64,000 nt of DNA from Steromphala cineraria (Eukaryota; Mollusca; Gastropoda; Trochida; Trochidae). Shown here piece after piece: positions 58,045 to 64,000 of this stretch (its first letter is position 1; every line of letters starts with the position of its first letter). Both the position numbers and the translations under genes were made by a program. The notes under the pieces were generated by a model. It saw only the letters and a list, made by a program, of their open reading frames with translations. It was not told the DNA's origin and did not search any database. Location: assembly GCA_916613615.1 (NCBI GenBank), contig OU744727.1, positions 1,952,593 through 2,016,592 on the forward strand, given 5' to 3'.

Positions 58045-61000
58045 ATCTCACCTGTGTGCTGTACATCCTAGTTCTCTTTATGTAAGACTGTATGTATCTC
58101 ACACAGGACAAGAAGGTGCTGGCCACCTGTGCTGCTGTGTGCTGTACATCCTAGTTCTCTTTATGTAAGACTGTATGTATCTCACACATGACAAGAAGGT
58201 GCTGGCTACCTGTGCTGCTGTGTGCTGTACATCCTAGTTCTTTTTATGTAACACTGTATGTATCTCACATAGGACAAGAAGGTGCTGGCTACCTGTGCTG
58301 CTGTGTGCTGTACATCCTAGTTCTCTTTATGTAAGACTGTATGTATCTAACACATGACAAGAAGGTGCTGGCTTCCTGTGCTGTTTTGTACTGTACATCC
58401 TAGTTCTCTTTATGTAAGACTGTATGTATCTCACACAGGACAAGAAGGTGCTGGCTACCTGTGCTGCTGTGTGCTGTACATCCTAGTTCTTTTTATGTAA
58501 CACTGTATGTATCTCACACAGGACAAGAAGGTGCTGGCTACCTGTGCTGCTGTGTGCTGTACATCCTAGTTCTCTTTATGTAAGACTGTATGTATCTAAC
58601 ACATGACAAGAAGGTGCTGGCTTCCTGTGCTGCTTTGTACTGTACATCCTAGTTCCCTTTATGTAAGACTGTATGTATCTCATACAGGACAAGAAGGTGC
58701 TGGCTACCTGTGCTGCTGTGTGCTGTACATCCTAGTTCTCTTTATATAAGACTGTATGTATCTCACACAGGACAAGAAGGTGCTGGCAACCTGTGCTGCT
58801 GTGTGCTGTACATCCTAGTTCTCTTTATGTAAGACTGTATGTATCTCACACAGGACAAGAAGGTGCTGACCACCTGTGCTGTTGTGTGCTGTACATCCTA
58901 GTTCTCTTTATGTAAGACTGTATGTATCTCACACAGGGCAAGAAGGTGCTGGCTACCTGTGCTGCTGTGTGCTGTTCATCCTAGTTCTATTTATGTAACC
59001 CTGTATGTATCTCACACAGGACAAGAAGGTGCTGGCTACCTGTGCTGATGTGTGCTGTACATCCTAGTTCTCTTTATGTAACACTGTATGTACCTCACAG
59101 AGGACAAGAAGGTGCTGGCTACCTGTGCTGCTGTGTGCTGTACATCCTAGTTCTCTTTATGTAAGACTGTATGTATCTCACAGAGGACAAGAAGGTGCTG
59201 GCCACCTGTGCTGCTGTGTGCTGTACATCCTAGTTCTCTTTATGTAAGACTGTATGTATCTCACACAGGACAAGAAGGTGCTGGCCACCTGTGCTGCTGT
59301 GTGCTGTACATCCTAGTTCTCTTTATGTAAGACTGTATGTATCTCACAGAGGACAAGAAGGTGCTGGCCACCTGTGCTGCTGTGTGCTGTACATCCTAGT
59401 TCTCTTTATGTAAGACTGTATGTATCTCACACAGGACAAGAAGGTGCTGGTTACCTGTGCTGCTGTGTGCTGTACATCCTAGTTCTCTTTATGTAAGACT
59501 GTATGTATCTCACACAGGACAAGAAGGTGCTGGCCACCTGTGCTGCTGTGTGCTGTTCATCCTAGTTCTATTTATGTAACCCTGTATATATCTCACACAG
59601 GACAAGAAGGTGCTGCGTACCTGTGCTGCTGTGTGCTGTACATCCTAGTTCTCTTTATGTAACACTGTATGTACCTCACAGAGGACAAGAAGGTGCTGGC
59701 TACATGTGCTGATGTGTGCTGTACATCCTAGTTCTCTTTATGTAAGACTGTATGTATCTCACACAGGACAAGAAGGTGCTGGCCACCTGTGCTGCTGTGT
59801 GCTGTACATCCTAGTTCTCTTTATGTAAGACTGTATGTATCTCACACAGAACAAGAACGTGCTGGCTACCTGTGCTGCTGTGTGCTGTACTTCCTAGTTC
59901 TCTTTATGTAAGACTGTATGTATCTCACAGAGGACAAGAAGGTGCTGGCCACCTGTGCTGCTGTGTGCTGTACATCCTAGTTCTCTTTATGTAAGACTGT
60001 ATGTATTTCACACAGGACAAGAAGGTGTTGGCCACCTGTGCTGCTGTGTGCTGTACATCCTAGTTCTCTTTATGTGAGACTGTATGTATCTCACACAGGA
60101 CAAGAAGGTGCTGGCTACCTGTGCTGCTGTGTGCTGTACATCCTAGTTCTCTTTATGTAAGACTGTATGTATCTCACACAGGACAAGAAGGTGCTGGCTA
60201 CCTGTGCTGCTGTGTGCTGTACTTCCTAGTTCTCTTTATGTAAGACTATATGTATCTCACACAGGACAAGAAGGTGCTGGCCACCTGTGCTGCTGTGTGC
60301 TGTACATCCTAGTTCTCTTTATGTAACACTGTATGTGTTTCACACAGGACAAGAAGGTGCTGGCTACCTGTGCTGCTGTGTGCTGTACTTCCTAGTTCTC
60401 TTTATGTAACACTGTATGTATCTCACACAGGACAAGAAGGTGCTGGCTACCTTTGCTGCTGTGTGCTGTACATCCTAGTTCTCTTTATGTAAGACTGTAT
60501 GTATCTCACACAGGACAAGAAGGTGCTGGCTACCTGTGCTGCTGTGTGCTGTACTTCCTAGTTCTCTTTATGTAACACTGTATGTACCTCACAGAGGACA
60601 AAAAGGTGCTGGCTACCTGTGCTGCTGTGTGCTGTACTTCCTAGTTCTCTTTATGTAACACTGTATGTACCTCATAGAGGACAAGAAGGTGCTGGCTACC
60701 TGTGCTGCTGTGTGCTGTACTTCCTAGTTCTCTTTATGTAAGACTGTATGTATCTCACACAGGACAAGAAGGTGCTGGCTACCTGTGCTGCGGTGTGCTG
60801 TACATCCTAGTTCTCTTTATGTAAGAATGTATGTATCTCACACAGGACATGAAGGTGCTGGCTACCTGTGCTGCTGTGTGCTGTACACCCTAGTTCTCTT
60901 TATGTAAGACTGTATGTATCTCACACAGGACAAGAAGGTGCTGGCTACCTGTTCTGCTGTGTGCTGTACATCCTAGTTCTCTTTATGTAAGAATGTATGT

Positions 61001-64000
61001 ATCTCACACAGGACAAGAAGGTGCTGGCTACCTGTGCTGCTTTGTGCTGTACATCCTAGTTCTCTTTATGTAACACTGTATGTATTTCACACAGGACAAG
61101 AAGGTGCTGGCTACCTGTGCTGCTGTGTGCTGTACACCCTAGTTCTCTTTATGGGAGACTGTATGTATCTCACAAAGAACAAGAACGTGCTGGCTACCTG
61201 TGCTGCTGTGTGCTGTACATCCTAGTTCCCTTCATGTAACACTGTATGTATCTCACACAGGAAAGGAAGGTGCTGCCTACCTGTGCTGCTTTGTGCTGTA
61301 CAACCTAGTTCTCTTTATGTAACACTGTATGTATTTCACACAGGACAAGAAGGTGCTGGCTACCTGTGCTGCTGTGTGCTGTACACCCTAGTTCTCTTTA
61401 TGGGAGACTGTATGTATCTCACACAGGACAAGAAGGTGCTGGCTACCTGTGCTGCTGTGTGCTGTACACCCTAGTTCTCTTTATGGAAGACTCTATGTAT
61501 CTCACACAGGACAAGAAGGTGAGGCTACCTGTGCTGCTGTGTGCTGTACATCCTCGTTCTCTTTATGTTACACTTCATGCGTCTCACACAGGACAAGAAG
61601 GTGCTGGCCACCTGTGCTGATGTGTGCTGTACATCCACGTTCTCTTTATGTAACACTGTATGTATCTCACACGGGACAAGAAGGTGCTGGCTACCTGTGC
61701 TGATGTGTGCTGTACATCCTAGTTCTCTTTATGTAACACTTCATGCGTCTCACACAGGACAAGAAGGTGCTGGCCACCTGTGTTGCTGTGTGTTGTACAT
61801 CCTAGTTCTCCTTTTGTAAGACTGTATATCTCTCACACAGGACAAGAAGGTGCTAGCTACCTTTGCTGCTGTGTGCTGTACATCCTAGTTCTCTTTATGT
61901 AAGACTGTATGTATCCCACACAGGACAAGAAGGTGCTGGCTACCTGTGCTGCTGTGTGCTGTACATCCTAGTTCTCTTTATGTAAGACTGTATGTATCTG
62001 ACACAGTACAAGAAGGTGCTGGCTACATGTGCTGCTGTGTGCTGTACATCCTAGTTCTCTTTATGTAAGACTGTATGTATCTCACACAGGACAAGGAGGT
62101 GCTGGCTACCTGTGCTGCTTTGTGCTGTACATCCTAGTTCTCTTAATGAAACACTGTATGTATCTCACACAGGACAAGAAGGTGCTGGTTACCTGTGCTG
62201 CTGTGTGCTGTGCATCCTAGTTCTCTTTATGTAACCCTGTATGTATCTGACACAAGACAAGAAGGTGCTGGCCACCTGTGCTGCTGTGTGCTGTACATCC
62301 TAGTTCTCTTTATGTAAGACTGTATGTATCTCACACAGGACAAACAGGTGCTGGTTACCTGTGCTGCTGTGTGCTGTACATCCTAGTTCTCTCTATGAAA
62401 CACTGTATGTATCTCACACAGGACAAGAAGGTGCTGGCTACATTTGCTGCTGTGTGTTGTACATCCTAGTTCTCTTTATGTAAGACTGTATATCTCTCAC
62501 ACAGGACAAGAAGGTGCTGGCTACCTGTGCTGCTGTGTGCTGTACATCCTAGTTCTCTTTATGTAAGACTATGTATCTCACACAGGACAAGAAGGTGCTG
62601 GCTACCTGTGCTGCTGTGTGCTGTGCATCCTAGTCTCTTTATGTAACACTGTATATCTCTCACACAGGACAAGAAGGTGCTGGCTACCTGTGCTGCTGTG
62701 TGCTGTACATCCTAGTTCTCTTTATGTAAGACTATGTATCTCACACAGGACAAGAAGGTGCTGGCTACCTGTGCTGCTGTGTGCTGTACATCCTAGTTCT
62801 CTTTATGTAAGACTATGTATCTCACACAGGACAAGAAGGTGCTGGCTACCTGTGCTGCTGTGTGCAGTACATCCTAGTTATCTTTATGTAACACTGTATG
62901 TATCTCACACAAGACAGGAAGGTGCTGTCTACCTGTGCTGCTGTGTGCTGTACATCCTAGATCTCTTTATGTAAGACTGTATGTATCTCACACAGGACAA
63001 GAAGGTGCTGGCTACCTGTTCTGCTGTGTGCTGTACATCCTAGTTCTCTTTATGTAACACTGTATGTATCTCACAAACGGCAAGAAGGTGCTGGCTACCT
63101 GTGCTGCTGTGTGCTGTACATCCTAGTTCTCTTTATGTAACACTGTATGTATCTCACACAGGACAAGAAGGTGCTGGCTACCTGTGCTGCTGTGTGCTGT
63201 ATATCCTAGTTCTCTTTATGTAACACTGTATGTATCTCACACAGGACAGGAAGGTGCTGTCTACCTGTGCTGGTGTGTGCTGTACATCCTAGTTCTCTTT
63301 ATGTAAGACTGTATGTATCTCACACAGGACAAGAAGGTGCTGGCTACCTGTGCTGCTTTGTGCTGTACATCCTAGTTCTCTTTATGTAAGACTGTATGTA
63401 TCTCACACAGGACAAGAAGGTGCTGGCCACCTGTGCTGCTGTGTGCTGTTCATCCTAGTTCTATTTATGTAACCCTGTATATATCTCACACAGGACAAGA
63501 AGGTGCTGCGTACCTGTGCTGCTGTGTGCTGTACATCCTAGTTCTCTTTATGTAACACTGTATGTACCTCACAGAGGACAAGAAGGTGCTGGCTACATGT
63601 GCTGATGTGTGCTGTACATCCTAGTTCTCTTTATGTAAGACTGTATGTATCTCACACAGGACAAGAAGGTGCTGGCCACCTGTGCTGCTGTGTGCTGTAC
63701 ATCCTAGTTCTCTTTATGTAAGACTGTATGTATCTCACACAGAACAAGAACGTGCTGGCTACCTGTGCTGCTGTGTGCTGTACTTCCTAGTTCTCTTTAT
63801 GTAAGACTGTATGTATCTCACAGAGGACAAGAAGGTGCTGGCCACCTGTGCTGCTGTGTGCTGTACATCCTAGTTCTCTTTATGTAAGACTGTATGTATT
63901 TCACACAGGACAAGAAGGTGTTGGCCACCTGTGCTGCTGTGTGCTGTACATCCTAGTTCTCTTTATGTGAGACTGTATGTATCTCACACAGGACAAGAAG
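58045..64000 (+). repeat. 83-bp minisatellite spanning the exon 16 acceptor, runs off the window
   Basis: About 71 units of 83 bp. Each contains TGTATGTATCTCACACAG then GACAAGAAGGTGCTGGCTAC, an acceptor plus the exon start D-K-K-V-L-A-T-C-A-A-V. In each complete unit that reading frame soon meets TAG (in CATCCTAG), so only the last unit, beyond the window, can be the true exon. A block of at least 600 bp is duplicated about 3.9 kb apart (from about 59500 and from about 63395). Confidence 0.95.

Noticed and set aside
58045..64000. Many open stretches of 60 to 118 codons rich in C-C-A-V and S-S-L-Y
   Set aside because: They are reading-frame by-products of the 83-bp array, and the frame moves by two bases per unit. 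No independent gene support.

Overview
This is a eukaryotic nuclear window, AT-rich, with spliced exons, long introns and dense mobile elements. Exon style, repeat content (for example a GGAC-rich tail at about 23.65 kb) and transposon families suggest a marine invertebrate, most likely a mollusc. That assignment is inference. I saw no tRNA, rRNA or CRISPR array.

The backbone is one host gene on the + strand, a von Willebrand factor A domain-containing protein 5A-like gene (VIT domain then VWA domain). I could chain 15 exons in phase from an ATG at 8422 to 57953 (2,277 nt, 759 codons). The final exon(s) lie beyond the window. Upstream, a broken minus-strand copy of exons 1 to 3 (6840 down to 4834) lies head to head with it. 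Four splice junctions of the gene carry minisatellites whose repeat unit spans the exon-intron boundary: exon 2 acceptor (82 bp), exon 3 donor (56 bp), exon 10 donor (100 bp) and exon 16 acceptor (83 bp, about 71 copies, running off the right edge). A separate 72-bp array at 1.5 to 2.4 kb also contains a donor-like site.

Intron 1 (29.3 kb) is almost entirely a nest of mobile DNA. The outermost layer is a decayed minus-strand Ty3/gypsy retrotransposon (9866 to 37045). It is split by a 22.3-kb transposon (13206 to 35501) with a 9-bp target duplication and terminal inverted repeats built of 46-bp and 206-bp tandem repeats, a foldback or Mutator-like architecture. Inside its left repeat array sits a complete-looking 6,771-bp Polinton/adintovirus-like element (14738 to 21508) with about 585-bp inverted repeats and a 6-bp target duplication. 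It has five compactly spaced + strand ORFs, including an A32/FtsK-HerA-type packaging ATPase fused to zinc fingers, but no polymerase B or integrase that I can see. The big transposon also carries a decayed multi-domain gene of a dispersed invertebrate family (26778 to 30601), a deleted Tc1 copy and several tandem arrays.

Intron 6 holds a piggyBac transposon (44700 to 52225), with a transposase broken by one frameshift and one stop codon, directly abutting a 582-bp non-autonomous relative that shares one TTAA. Intron 4 holds a TIR MITE and a hairpin element.

The two strongest leads are the splice-junction minisatellites and the minimal Polinton-like element nested in a foldback transposon.
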